Made by a program: the position numbers and the translations under genes. 64,000 nt of DNA, taken from the NCBI GenBank assembly GCA_963377175.1, contig CAUJNA010002168.1:387001-451000 (forward strand), in the 5' to 3' direction. Source of the stretch: Effrenium voratum. Lineage: Eukaryota > Sar > Dinophyceae > Suessiales > Symbiodiniaceae. Every line of letters begins with the position of its first letter. Positions within the stretch are counted from its first letter, which is position 1. Positions 1-10,640 of this stretch are shown here, piece after piece. Below the pieces are notes generated by a model, which saw only the letters and a program-made list of their open reading frames with translations, was not told the origin of the DNA and did not search any database.

Positions 1-153
1 GTTGTCCGACCCCCGGAACATGCTTCCATGGTGGCTACGCATGGCCTGTAGTGCCAACTGCGCCCCGCCAGAAACCAACACTCGTCTCAGACTTTGGGCA
101 GGCTACGTCTGGCACAGCGAATGCTTGCTGCCACTGGCAGTATATATCTACAA

Positions 154-247
154 AGGTCCCCCAGTAGTGCCCTTTTTGCCAACTACTAAAATAGACGACA
201 GAACAAAAATGGTACCCTTATTCTAACCTCTCTACTGGAGGACCTAG
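154..247. mobile_element. CTAGGTCC-family introner-like element
   Basis: One of about 15 copies of an element whose complete form begins CTAGGTCCCCCAG and ends CTGGAGGACCTAG. The inner conserved parts are AAAATAGACTACAG and ACCCTTATTCTAACCTCT. This copy has lost the first bases of the left end. Confidence 0.85.
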
Positions 248-1120
248 TCTGCGAATTTGTACTATAATTCAACCTGAAACAAAGGGAAATCCCCAAGTAA
301 CGGCTCTTTACCAGCTGGTTTTCCCAAACCCGCGGTGAGCTCGCCTGGACATCGGCAGATATACGCTTCGCTCTCCCCGGGCCGAAGTTGAGCTTGGGAA
401 AAGGACTTTGGGATCCTTTCCTTGGCTGAAAAAACGGCCATCCATTTGATTCCTTTTCGCTTTTTAGATCTTAGACACTTAAATGTCTTTAGCAACTTTA
501 GATCTTTTCTGCCTCTCAACATTTGAGCAACTTTAGCTAGCTTTTTAGCTGGTTTAGTGGTTGGGTGTCCATAGCCAAAGTTGCTTACTTTTAGTAGGGG
601 ATGGTGCGTGCTCGGGTTATTCTTGCAAGATGAACTTGCTGTCCTTTGTTTCCGAGCCGGTTTGAAGATCCCATGGAGCCATGGAATCTTGCTTCAACCT
701 ATCGGTTCACCATGGGCCGGAGTTTCATAGATGCCGTTTTGGGCTGAGGGAAACCCACTGGTTCTGGCCATCAATATGTTCTCACTGGCGACTCCCTGCG
801 GACACTTGTGCCGCATAAATAGCAGAATCTCCTTAGCCAATGCGCGACTCAAGTGAATTTTGATGTTGCTTTGCTAATCTGAAGTCATGATTCGCTGGGT
901 TATGTAGATGTTCCATATTCTGTGAGTTGCGCCATCCACTTTCTGACGCGAATGGCACGCTCCGCCCAGCTCAAGATTAAAGATCCATCATGAACCTTGT
1001 GGGCCGGTTGTCCACGCAGCGCTTTGAGAGGGTTGCCAAGGTTCCTGCAGCGTGCGCTTGCCGTCGCGTTGATGAGATGGCACTTTCACGAGAATGCGCT
1101 GCCACGAAGGTGAATGGTAT

Positions 1121-1216
1121 ACCTGCAGTCTCCATGACCCTTTAAACAAACTGGGTACCCCTTTATTTTGGGTAACGACCCCCCCATTTTTTTTAAGGGT
1201 CATGGAGACTCTAGGT
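1121..1216. mobile_element. GAGTCTCC inverted-repeat element
   Basis: About 96 bases, ends ACCTGcAGTCTCCATGACCC and GGGTCATGGAGACTCTAGGT, which are inverted copies of each other. The interior has CCCTTTATTTTGGGTAACGA. Four other copies occur in the window. Confidence 0.85.
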
Positions 1217-1313
1217 AGATAAAGCAACCTTTATGTGGCTTTTTAAACCTCACCTTTTTGGCCATGAAAGACCAGCGCTTCCTTTCGGTGGGGTGATGTT
1301 GAAAGGGTTTTGT

Positions 1314-1454
1314 TTGGCCATGGGTTCGAAGGCCAAATCGCACCCCCAGTGAACATCCGATTCAATCCCCGCTAAAATAGGTTCTAAAATGGGTGGTGAA
1401 TTCACCTACCAACCAAAAATGGGATCCCATTGGTTTTGACCCACAGCCATATAG
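1314..1454. mobile_element. GGTCAAAACC inverted-repeat element
   Basis: Contains CCAGTGAACATCCGATTCAA, TTCTAAAATGGGTGGTGAAT and ends TTGGTTTTGACCCACAGCCA. Related copies are at 27221, 45424 and 62749. Confidence 0.72.
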
Positions 1455-1582
1455 GGAACCGCCCTGAGTTGGCCGCTCGATCGGACTTTCGTCAGGACGA
1501 GATCGTCTTCCACTCCTGAGGCGCATTTTTTTGCGCCGGTGTTAGTTTGGGGATGGTCGTTGCGCGAAGGGAAGCCGAGGAT

Positions 1583-1702
1583 TCTAGGGGTTGCATCCAA
1601 CCATTATTTTCAACCATCGTTCTTTTCGAAAGCCAGCGATTTCCCCAGGGTTTCTGGAGGTTTTCTAGAAAGGATCCCTAGAAAGAATGGGGGAGGTACC
1701 CC
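1583..1702. mobile_element. CTAGGGGTTGATTCC element
   Basis: CTAGGGGTTGCATCCAACCA at left, then CAACCATCGTTCTTTTCGAA, ending AGAAAGAATGGGGGAGGTAC. Copies occur at 29531, 56996 and near 42140. Confidence 0.72.
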
Positions 1703-2117
1703 AATGGGTGGACGATCTTTTGGGGTGTCCCCTTTTAAGAGGGAACTCTTCGCTTTCGGAGAAACACGACTGTATCAATCCACTAGGGCGACTACTCGGG
1801 GGTCAACATTATCAAGGGAGAGGGCAGTGTCCCCAGCGCGTGTGTTTTCCATATAAAACCACTGTTTTCCCAATATGCCAAAATAAAGGAAAAACGCTCG
1901 GAAAACACTTTCTGGGGACACAGGTATCTCTAAACGGACTCTGTGGGAAGGAAGGCTTGGTGGATGGCTTGACGGCAATGTGTCTAATGTGATGTGGTCT
2001 TATGTGTGCAAATGCAGCCTAAACAGTCATCAACGCATCCGCGCGTTTACTTCTGCAGATTTCAGCAAGTAGCAATTCCCAGTACTCAGCCCTTGGCTGA
2101 AACTTCACTAGGTAGCC

Positions 2118-3279
2118 ATGCAGGCCGAGGATATGACCTTCGAACACCTTAAAGAGGTTGTCGACGGGCTGATTTGTCGCCCGTGCGACGCGGTGACCAC
2201 GGCGGAGCAACCGCTAGGCACCTTCAATATCGTCACCTTTCCCATGGAAGAGATCTCGAGCACTGACAACCCCCTGGTGCATTGCTTCGACCTCATCGCT
2301 GACCTCGAGGGTGAAGTGAACATTAGTGAGTTGGGCCGTCTCTACAAGCAAGCCTGCGAAAAGAGTGACTTGCAGCTGATGCCCCCCCCCCGTTTGGCTC
2401 GCGGGAGTGTGTGCCGGCAAACACCAAGTTGCAATTCGTCATCACGACCCGCCTCGATGGCAAGAAGGCCGTCTTGAAGCACTTCACCTTCCCAGACAAG
2501 GTCAAGCCATGCTTGTTTCAGAAGATGGTGTATGGCCAGGGGCACAAGGCGAAGTACATGATGCCCGTTCCAAAAGCTGGCCGCAAAATCCTGCAGTACT
2601 GCTTTGAGAACATGGGGGGGCATGCGTTCAGGTGCTTCGAGCTCAGTTCGCAGACACTGGTGAAGCGAGCCAAGACTGTCATCCGCTTTGAAGACAAGGA
2701 GGATGACGAGATCGACCACGGCTTCGACTTCATTCTCAAGCATGGGCCCCGCTCATCCAGCGAGAACCAGCAGCTGAGATGGCAGACAAAGAGCACATTG
2801 TGAACGAGTGCAACCAGGACAAGGTTGAAGTGGTGCAGGAGGCTATGTCGCTGTCCAAGGTCAAAGTAGATGCCCTCATCCATGATGACGCGTGCCATTT
2901 CCAGGACTACATCACCAGACGCAAGAACTTGAAGAACATGTTCAAGGGCATTCGGTACTACGTAGTGGACGAGTTCCACCGCGGTAACCACAAGTGCACG
3001 AAGAAGACCTTGACGTCTGCGGAGAAGTCTCGCTTCAAGAATGTGCGGACAAACATGTCGGAGGTGTTCAACTCCTGGATTCGCAGGAAGAACTTCGTCC
3101 TGAATGGCATGAACGCGTACAGTCACAGGTTCTGGGTGCAGGAGTCCATCCATTTTTGGAACAACAACCTTCAATCCATGCCGGCCATCGGATCCCGCAG
3201 GAGCACCGCCAGCACTCGCAAACGCCCCGCTTCCTCATCCTCGACTCTCAAGCGTCCGGCCGCTGCCGCCAAAAAGTGA
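2118..3279 (+). pseudogene. intronless transposase-like gene with two frameshifts
   Basis: An ATG at 2118 (MQAEDMTFEHLKEVVDGLIC) opens a frame that runs into ten Cs (2382-2391). The sequence then continues in another frame (FVITTRLDGKKAVLKHF), and from about 2779 in a third, to a stop at 3279. The last third contains DALIHDDACHFQDYITRR and later NVRTNMSEVFNSWIRRKNF, with His/Cys spacing reminiscent of DDE-type, KDZ-like transposases. The tail is Arg/Lys-rich (RKRPASSSSTLKRPAAAAKK), a likely nuclear localisation signal. The lack of introns, unlike the tubulin gene, suggests a mobile or retroposed origin. The family call is weak. The poly-C shift could be a sequencing error. Confidence 0.45.
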
Positions 3280-3519
3280 GCACATCCAGAAGAAGGTCAG
3301 CTCAGAATGCCCGCCCGGAGTATGCGCAGAGTGGCACGGTGAGCCCAGGGAGACATACTCCAACAGTTTGAGGCGTGCGCAAGCAGATGAGACGAAGGAA
3401 AGCTGTTTGCGAGTCTGCGGTATAAAAGCAGCAAGAATGCGTGAGGGCGGTCCAACCTACAGAAACTCAAGGAAAACGAGAAAAACAAAAAACCTCGAGA
3501 AAAACTACAAAAGCAAGAA

Positions 3520-3662
3520 AAACTCAAAAAACCTCGGGAAAACCAAAAAAACAAAAAACCAAAGCCCCCAGGGAAATGTTCAAGTGCCAGGCTGGAAACC
3601 TTTTGCCAGGGGCTTTGTTTTTTTTGTTTTTTGTTTTTTCCCGAAGTTTTTTGAGTTTTGTA
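3520..3662. repeat. long imperfect fold-back
   Basis: The left arm near 3522-3570 (CTCAAAAAACCTCGGGAAAA and on to CCAAAGCCCC) is the inverted copy of the right arm near 3611-3660 (GGGGCTTTG and on to GTTTTTTGAG). About 40 bases separate them. The arms are A-rich and T-rich. Confidence 0.82.
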
Positions 3663-4849
3663 GCTAGTGGACAATAAGAAGGTTCTCTGCTCAAGTGACA
3701 GGGGTCACAATGCATCAATGTGTTGGCTGCTTGCGGTCTGCGCAGTGTCCCAGCCCTGAAACCATCATACAGCAGGAATGTGCAAAAAACCAGCGCTGGG
3801 GACACTGCTTTCTGTATCAAGGAACTCCCCTTCAAGGTTTTCAACGTATAGTCCTCAGAGGGATGGGCATGTTGGTATCAGGTGTCCAATCTTGCCCCTG
3901 AGTTGAACATTCACACCATCATCAAGAGAACCAGAAAGAAGCGCTGGTCGACCCCTACTCAGATGCAGGAGACACTGGTTGGATGCCCCACGGATTTCAC
4001 CCGCGTTTGGCATCCCTAAGGTTTCTTTTGTGGTCAAGACAGGCCGTGTTGGAGGCTGATGTTCAAGGGAGAAACAAAGCGCTTCCTGCATCAGAAGGTT
4101 GGAATCACATCCGACTCAACATGAGGAAGTGGACTGCCAAAATAGGCGCCCAGTGGCCTTGTGCTTCCCCTCTGAAACCTGTCAATATGGCTGGGCAGGT
4201 TGGCACCTTTGGAGCAAGAATCAAAGGGCACTTGGAGGTGGTGAATTCTGGCTCTTTGCTTCTCAGCTGCCCCTTTTAGCGAGCCGACCTGACATTTCAT
4301 CATTTCTTCACTTCGTCCTTGGGCAGTTTTTTTGGCGCTTTTGGTTGGTTCTCTCCATTTTTTGAGTTTCAGGGGTTTGCGAAAACAGCCCCGGGTTTTG
4401 TTCGGCTTCCCATTTTTCTATATATATTTTTTCCGGGGAGCGCCCGTTTTCGCTTGCTCGCCGTGCCGTTTGGGTGGTTGCACGGAGCCGTGCCCAGCCC
4501 CGCCAGGCCTCGGTGCAGCAGAGCGCAGTCCAGTGGTCGAAGGAAAAGCTGGCGCCGGGCGTCGAAGGGGCGGGCGGCTCAACGGGGAAAGAATGCGGGA
4601 AATGAGCAAAAACGAGAAGTTTTGGGGGGATGAAATCTCAGGAATGTAATGTTAACCCTGTATTAGATATCCCCCCTATTAGTCCGGTCCGGGTGAACCC
4701 CCCCAATACTAAACAATTCATATCTCAGAAAAACCCCCCTAAATAAAAAAGGGTTCCAAAACAACCCCCCCCAATTAGACCGGTCCCTCCCCCAGATGGC
4801 TGCTGCTATCTCATTTTCTCCACTGCTTCTTGAGCTCATTTCTTAGAAA

Positions 4850-5001
4850 GGAAGCCCCAGCAATACTAAATCAAATGAAAACTCAATTCCAGATCTCAAA
4901 AGGAAGCCCCAGCAATACTAAATCAAATGGAAACTCAATTCCAGATCTCAAAAGGAAGCCCCAGCAACACTAAATCGAATGGAAACTCAATTCCAGATTA
5001 T
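4850..5001. repeat. 52-base tandem repeat, three copies
   Basis: Unit begins GGAAGCCCCAGCAATACTAA, with starts near 4850, 4902 and 4954. Copies differ at a few bases. Confidence 0.93.
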
Positions 5002-6464
5002 TTAGGGGGTCAAGGCAAACAACCTTCCAAAATCTTGCCCCCCCAAAACCTTCCAACCTTCAAGGGGGGGGGGTTACAGACTAATACGGGGTTTACATTA
5101 GGGGAAAACAAAACAAATGAAGGGGTTGGGGTGGATGAAACCCCGGAGGAATGTAGGGAGAAAAAAGAAGACCTAGCAGTTGGGTGCTTCCATCAGGGCC
5201 GAAAGAAGTTCAATGGGCTTGTGGGGTACCTCGAGACCAACATGAAGTTATGATCATAGGAGCAAGAATGCCAGACAGTTGCCCTGAGGAACTTGGAAGT
5301 CATGTAGAGAGCCGGTGGCCAAAGTTGATGACTTCGAGCCGGTTTCTTAAAGGGACTTTTTCCTCGCAACCCTGACCGAAGCAAGTGTGTTGACCAGGCT
5401 GGGAAGTCGACTACGCGATAGCAAATCTAGCTTTTTCGCTTGAGAGGCTAGCGGCGTTGGATGGTCAGGCTTATGGGTGGACAAAATTGTGATCGATGGC
5501 TGTGTCTTTTTCTGAGGGTACTCCTGTTTGGTGGATTCAAAGGAACACTAGAAGGGGGGGTCTCTTAAGAAAAGACAGACCCTCATGGCAATGTTCCAGG
5601 GTTGGACAATGTTAGGACCAAAGGCCACGTCGAGATTGCGGAAAATTGACCTGATCAAGCATTTAGCATCTGACAACTGGGGGTTGATCAATTTTCCTGT
5701 CCCCCAAATGGGTAAGTTCTCCCATTTAGTGGGAAACATCATTTTAGTGTCATCCCATGTAAAGTTTAAAGAACCCAACTGAAGAAGTGTGGAAAGCGTG
5801 CAACTGTTTTTTTTCTTAGCTGCACCTCCTTCAAGCAGCCACCTCCGGTGGCATCAGACTGTTTTCCGCCCTTGGGATGTGCCAATGGCGGCGAGGTGAC
5901 TTCACCCTGTTGGGTGGCTTTCTCTTTCGGAAGAAGACCCTAGGATACCCTCAAAAAAATACAGTACGAGAAATAGAGCGCCCCCTGCTTTGTGGTTCTA
6001 CTTGGGATTCATGGGAAATAGCAGGCAAGTTGGGACCCGACAGGGAATTTGAATGCGGAACCCCCTCAAAAGTGGCTGGTGGACATAGATCCCCAGGTCA
6101 GTGATGTCCGCAGCCATGGCAGCCGATGGGTTTTGCGAGGGGGCAAATCATATCCGGGGAGCACGGGCAGCGATTGCGTGGCGGCGGTTTCTGGGTTCAG
6201 GGCACTGAATCAGATTGGGCCGACACGACTCTTAAAGAGCTTTCCGCTCGAAGTGTTTTGTTTTTGTTTGGCGTTCTTTCCCCTGAAACCATTGCCAGAA
6301 AGGCTTAAGGTTTCCCACACTTAAAAGAGACACTGGATGACAAAGGCTAGAGCATGTAGTTGGCGAAGTACGCCGGAAGCTCCATTCTAGTTTGGCCAGT
6401 CTACTCTAGAAGGCCTACGGTGGTCAGTTTGATGGGCAGATACCTTCTAAAGCTGCACCAGTCG

Positions 6465-6720
6465 GGATGGATGAAGCCTTATCCTTTGGGAAGAGCTAGA
6501 CTACCTACATACCACCTAGGGATGAAGCCCTATCCTTTGGATTCACCTAAAGTACCTACCCATGGATGAAGCCCCACTTGAAGACACCATCCGACCACCT
6601 GGTCCAGCCCCATGTGAAGAAACCAACCTACCACCTATGCCCCAATTGAAGCCACCATCTGAAGCCCTATGTGAAGAAGCCATAACATCCCACCCATGAA
6701 GCCCCATGTGACACCATCCG
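6465..6720. repeat. degenerate GATGAAGCCC repeat
   Basis: Loose repeats of GATGAAGCCCTATCCTTTGG and ACCTACCACCTA, with the repeat decaying to the right into TGAAGCCC and ACCATC blocks. Confidence 0.65.
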
Positions 6721-7997
6721 ACCAGCCCTGAAGCCACCCACCTTCCCGTTTCGTTTCGCCGCGCGCCTTGTGCCTTCATGTCGCGGTTCCTGGCCTCGAC
6801 CTCGGTGACGGCCGGCACCCTGAGCCACGCGCCTCGGAGCCAGCGCCGGCAGCCGTTTTTTTTTTTTTGGTTTAACCCGTTTGATGGGTGTCCGGCAAAG
6901 GCACAAGGGGGGGGGCATTTTTGAATAGGTGTTTGCCTTTGGGAAGTTCTGGACCTTTCGCTTCTTGAATGGGTGATTCTCCAAATAGGATGTGCCCCCA
7001 AAATGGCAATGGGTTTCTTGAAATTTCTGTTGAAATAGTTTGATAAGGGTTCAAGGATAAAGTTCTGATGAATCATATCATTTTGGGCGCACGACCTCTT
7101 CATGCGTTTGTCAGGATCGAACAAAGACGTCTGAGTGCGTTGGAACCTATTAAAACTAGCACCCCTTCCATTGCCACAGAGCAGCACTCATCGCTCGAAG
7201 GTCAGGGGGGGTGGCGGGGGTTGGCAATTTGGGGGCCCTTTTTGGCAGGTTGACAAACAAGGGGCCGCATTTTTGACAACCCCCGCCCCGATTTTTTGCG
7301 GTCTCCATTTAAACATCACCCCAACAACCAGAAACTCCCTTGAACTTGGCTTCCAAACGCGGGTTAAGTGCGATCACCGTTTGAGAGTTGCCATCAGATT
7401 GCTCCTTTGGCCTTTAAAAGATGAGTAAAGCGCTACAGCTAGAAAGTTGGTCTGGTTTTCTTTTGTTCCCTTTGGTTACCTTGGTTTGTTTTGGTTTGCT
7501 TTGGTTTCCTCTTCGGGACCAAAGTACCTTGTGCCATTGTTTTTGGATCAACCGCCCGCGAGTTCACGTGTCACGTTCCACAAGCCAATGGTCGGGTACT
7601 GGGGCTGTTGGTCTGCAACCTCTGCGCGTTGTTGGATTCTTTGGCTCAGTTTGCCAGCAGGTTTCGCTCTGCCTCATTTTGGCATACATGGGCCATCTTG
7701 ATGGGCCATGGGTCTGTAGATGTCGATCTCAATACGAAGAGGGCACGCTACTCCTGCGATACGAGCTGAATGGGATTCATGTTCAGCACCCAGCCGTACC
7801 AAGAAATCCCCTAGAAGAACATCAAACAATGACGACTTAAAAGAACCACTGCTTAGTACCGTGCTCCATCAGTTAATCTGAAGTTGTGTGAATCTGAATT
7901 GGGGACCCTTTGGTGGACATCACTTACACGGGGTTTGACCATTTGACCACCCCAAGATGGACTTTGGGGGGAATGAACCACCCCTACGTTTAAGTCT

Positions 7998-8090
7998 ACC
8001 TGGAGTCTCCATGACCCTTTAAACATGGGTACATGACCCCTTTATTTTGGGTAATGACCCCATGTTTTAAGGGTCATGGAGACGGCTAGT
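7998..8090. mobile_element. GAGTCTCC inverted-repeat element
   Basis: Copy with left end ACCTGGAGTCTCCATGACCC and a right end that has diverged after GGGTCATGGAGAC. Confidence 0.85.
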
Positions 8091-8630
8091 CAAAAAGTAG
8101 AACCTCGTCCCACGATACCCAGGACGCTCACCTCGTTGCCGCTTGCCCGAGGAAAAGCTCTGCAAGAGCCCCTTCTTCGCCGAGTGCGAGGCCGCTTTCC
8201 TCACGAGGCGCGGGAAGGACGATATCGGGACTGTACGGTTTAGACGAGGCAAAGTGATGGGTGAATTTGTTCAGCCAGAACATGGACCCCATTTACCAGG
8301 GTTTCTTTTTGGGTACCGAACCTTTTTTGACAGCCAAGAAAAACATGGGACATCACATCTTCACTGCTGGATGTTGCTTCAGTGCTTCTGTCTTTTAGGG
8401 GGCATGTGTCCAAACATCGCCCCAAAAGTGGGGGGCCCCCCAACAAGTGAAAAGAATACCACACAACCAAATTCCCCAACTCGGGCCCCCCCCCCAAAAA
8501 AAAAACTAGACCACGGTTGGCCCGAAAGCAGAACATCGCAAGCGAGGTCGGCCCAACGCTGCAGGATGCGTTCTTTTTCCCTACACGAAGCATTCGTGAA
8601 GCAAGCGCGAGACAGCACCAGGCAAGGTGC

Positions 8631-8790
8631 TCTGTGCAAGTTGCTCTGTGCAAGTTGCTCTGCGTAAGTTGCTCTGCGCAAGTTGCTCTGCGCAAGTTGC
8701 TCTAGGCAAGGCGCTCTGCGCAAACTGGTCGGTGCAAGTTGGTCTGCGCAAGTTGCTCTGTGCAACTTGCTCTGCGCAAGCAAGTTGCTT
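8631..8790. repeat. 14-base tandem array
   Basis: About 11 copies of a unit like TGCAAGTTGCTCTG, with C/T variation. The long reading frames across it are repeat-encoded peptides. Confidence 0.93.
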
Positions 8791-8825
8791 TAAAATGCAA
8801 GTTGCATCTTGCGACGCCCGCCCGC

Positions 8826-8900
8826 GGACCAGGGAGGAATCGAACCCGCGACCCGCCGGTTCCGGGAGCAGGCGCGCGAACCACGAGACAACTCCCGAGG
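8826..8900 (-). ncRNA. tRNA-like segment, probably a pseudogene or SINE head
   Basis: Read on the minus strand it contains GGTTCGATTCC, an exact match to the pol III B-box consensus, and about 40 bases before it TTGTCTCGTGGTTCGC, which resembles an A-box/D-arm. The acceptor and D stems do not pair well and no anticodon could be assigned. It lies between two tandem arrays. Confidence 0.35.
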
Positions 8901-8930
8901 ACCAGTTCGAACAACAAAACTCGCAAAAAT

Positions 8931-9320
8931 CCTCGAGTTTTTGCACCTCGACCACGCCGATCCCCGCAGCCCCGCAGAGGGTCGCGCGAGCACCGCAGAA
9001 ATCGCAAAAAAAACATGGGTTTTTGCACCTCGACCACGCCGATCCCCGCAGAGGGTCGCGCGAGCACCGCAGAAATCGCAAAAAACCTCGAGTTTTTGCA
9101 CCTCGACCACGCCGATCCCCGCAGAGGGTCGCGCGGAAACTTTAGAAATCGCAAAAAACCATGAGTTTTTGCACCTCGACCACGCCGATGCCCGCAGAGG
9201 GTCGCGCGGGAACTTTAGAAATCGCAAAAAACCATGGGTTTTTGCAACGCCGATCCCCGCAGAGGGTCGCGCATGGGATTTTGCACCTCGACCACGCCGA
9301 TCCCCGCAGAGGGTTGATTT
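8931..9320. repeat. about 75-base tandem array
   Basis: Five to six units built on TTTTTGCACCTCGACCACGC, CGATCCCCGCAGAGGGTCGC and GAAATCGCAAAAAACC. Spacing is 71-81 bases, and later units are partial. Confidence 0.93.
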
Positions 9321-9672
9321 TCCTTGCAATGACTCCTTGCAATGACCCCCTTCAATGACTCCTTGCAATGACTCCTGGCAATGACTCCTTGCCATGACTC
9401 CTTGCACTTGACTCCTTGCAATGACTCCTTGCAATGACTCCTTGCAATGACTCCTTGCCATGACTCCTTGCCATGACTCCTTGCAATGACTCCTTGCCAT
9501 GACTCCTTGCAATGACTCCTTGCAATGACTCCTTGCAATGACTCCTTGCAATGACTCCTTGCAATGTGCAATGACTTTCATGATGATGATTCCTTGCAAA
9601 AAGACTCCTTGCAATGACTCCTTGCAATGACTTTCATGATGCTGATTCCTTGCAATGACACCTTGTAATGAC
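9321..9672. repeat. 13-base tandem array
   Basis: About 20 regular copies of ACTCCTTGCAATG to near 9575, then irregular copies mixed with TTTCATGATG to near 9672. Confidence 0.93.
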
Positions 9673-10040
9673 TCTCATGAGAACAACTCAAGTGAACCCA
9701 GCGGAAGAACCCTTCACCATGCTTTCGGGAAAAGTGGTTCCGAGTTCCTTTGGGATTTTCCCATTTAAGCCCTCCGTCGAACCTTGAGACCGAGACCGAT
9801 TTTGTCAACGCCGGAGGCTCATCAAAGACCTGGCAGTGGAGCTATTCACCGCCGGCGCGGCTCGGCTCGGCCTCACCGAAATTTGGGAGGCGTCCGCTTT
9901 GTTCGCCAGGTTGCCCAGCTAGGTGCCCTTTCTCACCGTTTCAAGAAGCCCAGCGGAAAAAAAAGGAGGGAACTTCAAGAAACACACTACCATGGTTTCT
10001 AAATCCCCAAGAAATTGGTGCCCTTGTCTACCCGTTCCGT

Positions 10041-10127
10041 TGGGGTTTGGGGTTTGGGGTTTGGTGTTTGGGGTTTGGGGTTTGGGGTTTGGGGTTTGGG
10101 GTTTGGGGTTTGGGGTTTGGGGGGGGT
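10041..10127. repeat. TTTGGGG 7-base array
   Basis: About twelve GGGGTTT units, one with GGTGTTT. It is telomere-like but not the TTTAGGG of algal telomeres. The + strand could form G-quadruplexes. Confidence 0.93.
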
Positions 10128-10142
10128 GAGTTGGAGGGCTAG

Positions 10143-10269
10143 TAGGTCCCCCAGCAATTGGTGCCAACTTTTCACCGTGTCTTTTTTTTGGGGGAGGGTT
10201 CAACTACTAAAATAGACTACAGCAAAAAGGTTGGTATCCTTATTGTAACCTCTCTACTGCAGGACCTAG
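10143..10269. mobile_element. CTAGGTCC-family introner-like element
   Basis: Begins TAGGTCCCCCAGCAATTGG, contains AAAATAGACTACAG, and ends GCAGGACCTAG. It lies directly after a TTTGGGG array. Confidence 0.85.
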
Positions 10270-10299
10270 ACTATGGACCAGGAGCTAAAAAGCAAAATA

Positions 10300-10640
10300 T
10301 GGTTTAGGGAGGGGGGGAAGCCGAGGATCCAAAAAGCAAAGAAAGATGGGGGAAGGGGAAGCTGAGGATCCAAGAAGAGAAGAAAGATTGGGGGGAGGGG
10401 GCAGCTGAGGATCAAAAAAGCAAAAGATGGCTTGGGGAGGAAGAAGCTGAGGGGAAAACTTTTGGAAAAGGCTTGCTGCGCGCGAAACATACCTCCGAAC
10501 CATGCCCCTGAAACATACCTCCTCCTCAAGCTTCCCGGGTCGGCAACGGCAAGAAAGATACAAGCCCAAATATGATTGGGGAGGGGGAAGCAGATCTAAA
10601 AAGAAAAGACAGATTGGGGGGAGGGGGCGGCTGGGATGTC
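10300..10640. repeat. purine-rich degenerate tandem repeat
   Basis: Four or five loose copies of AAAGAAAGATTGGGGGAGGG followed by GGAAGCTGAGGATC, interrupted at about 10455-10555. Confidence 0.75.

Larger units (their letters stand above)
248..2117. other. no gene recognised; repeat-bearing stretch
   Basis: Holds one GAGTCTCC element, one GGTCAAAACC element and one CTAGGGGTTGATTCC element, plus an AAAAGT/ACTTTT motif near 530-600 that recurs near 29020, 29760, 36690 and 44730. The short reading frames here have no supporting features. Confidence 0.6.
3280..8630. other. no gene recognised; fold-back and simple repeats
   Basis: Contains the fold-back at 3520, a GC-rich patch at about 4440-4600 with TATATATA before it, the 52-base tandem repeat, the GATGAAGCCC repeats and one GAGTCTCC element. 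Small GC-rich patches at 6730-6860 and 8100-8230 could be exons, but nothing identifies them. Confidence 0.55.

Noticed and set aside
8790..9614. Long minus-strand frame with repeated SHCKESLQGV peptides
   Set aside because: Encoded by 13-base and 75-base tandem arrays. Unit lengths not divisible by three give peptides of 13 residues by chance.
8631..9672. Regular repeats that might suggest a CRISPR array
   Set aside because: Units are contiguous without unique spacers, and the DNA is eukaryotic.
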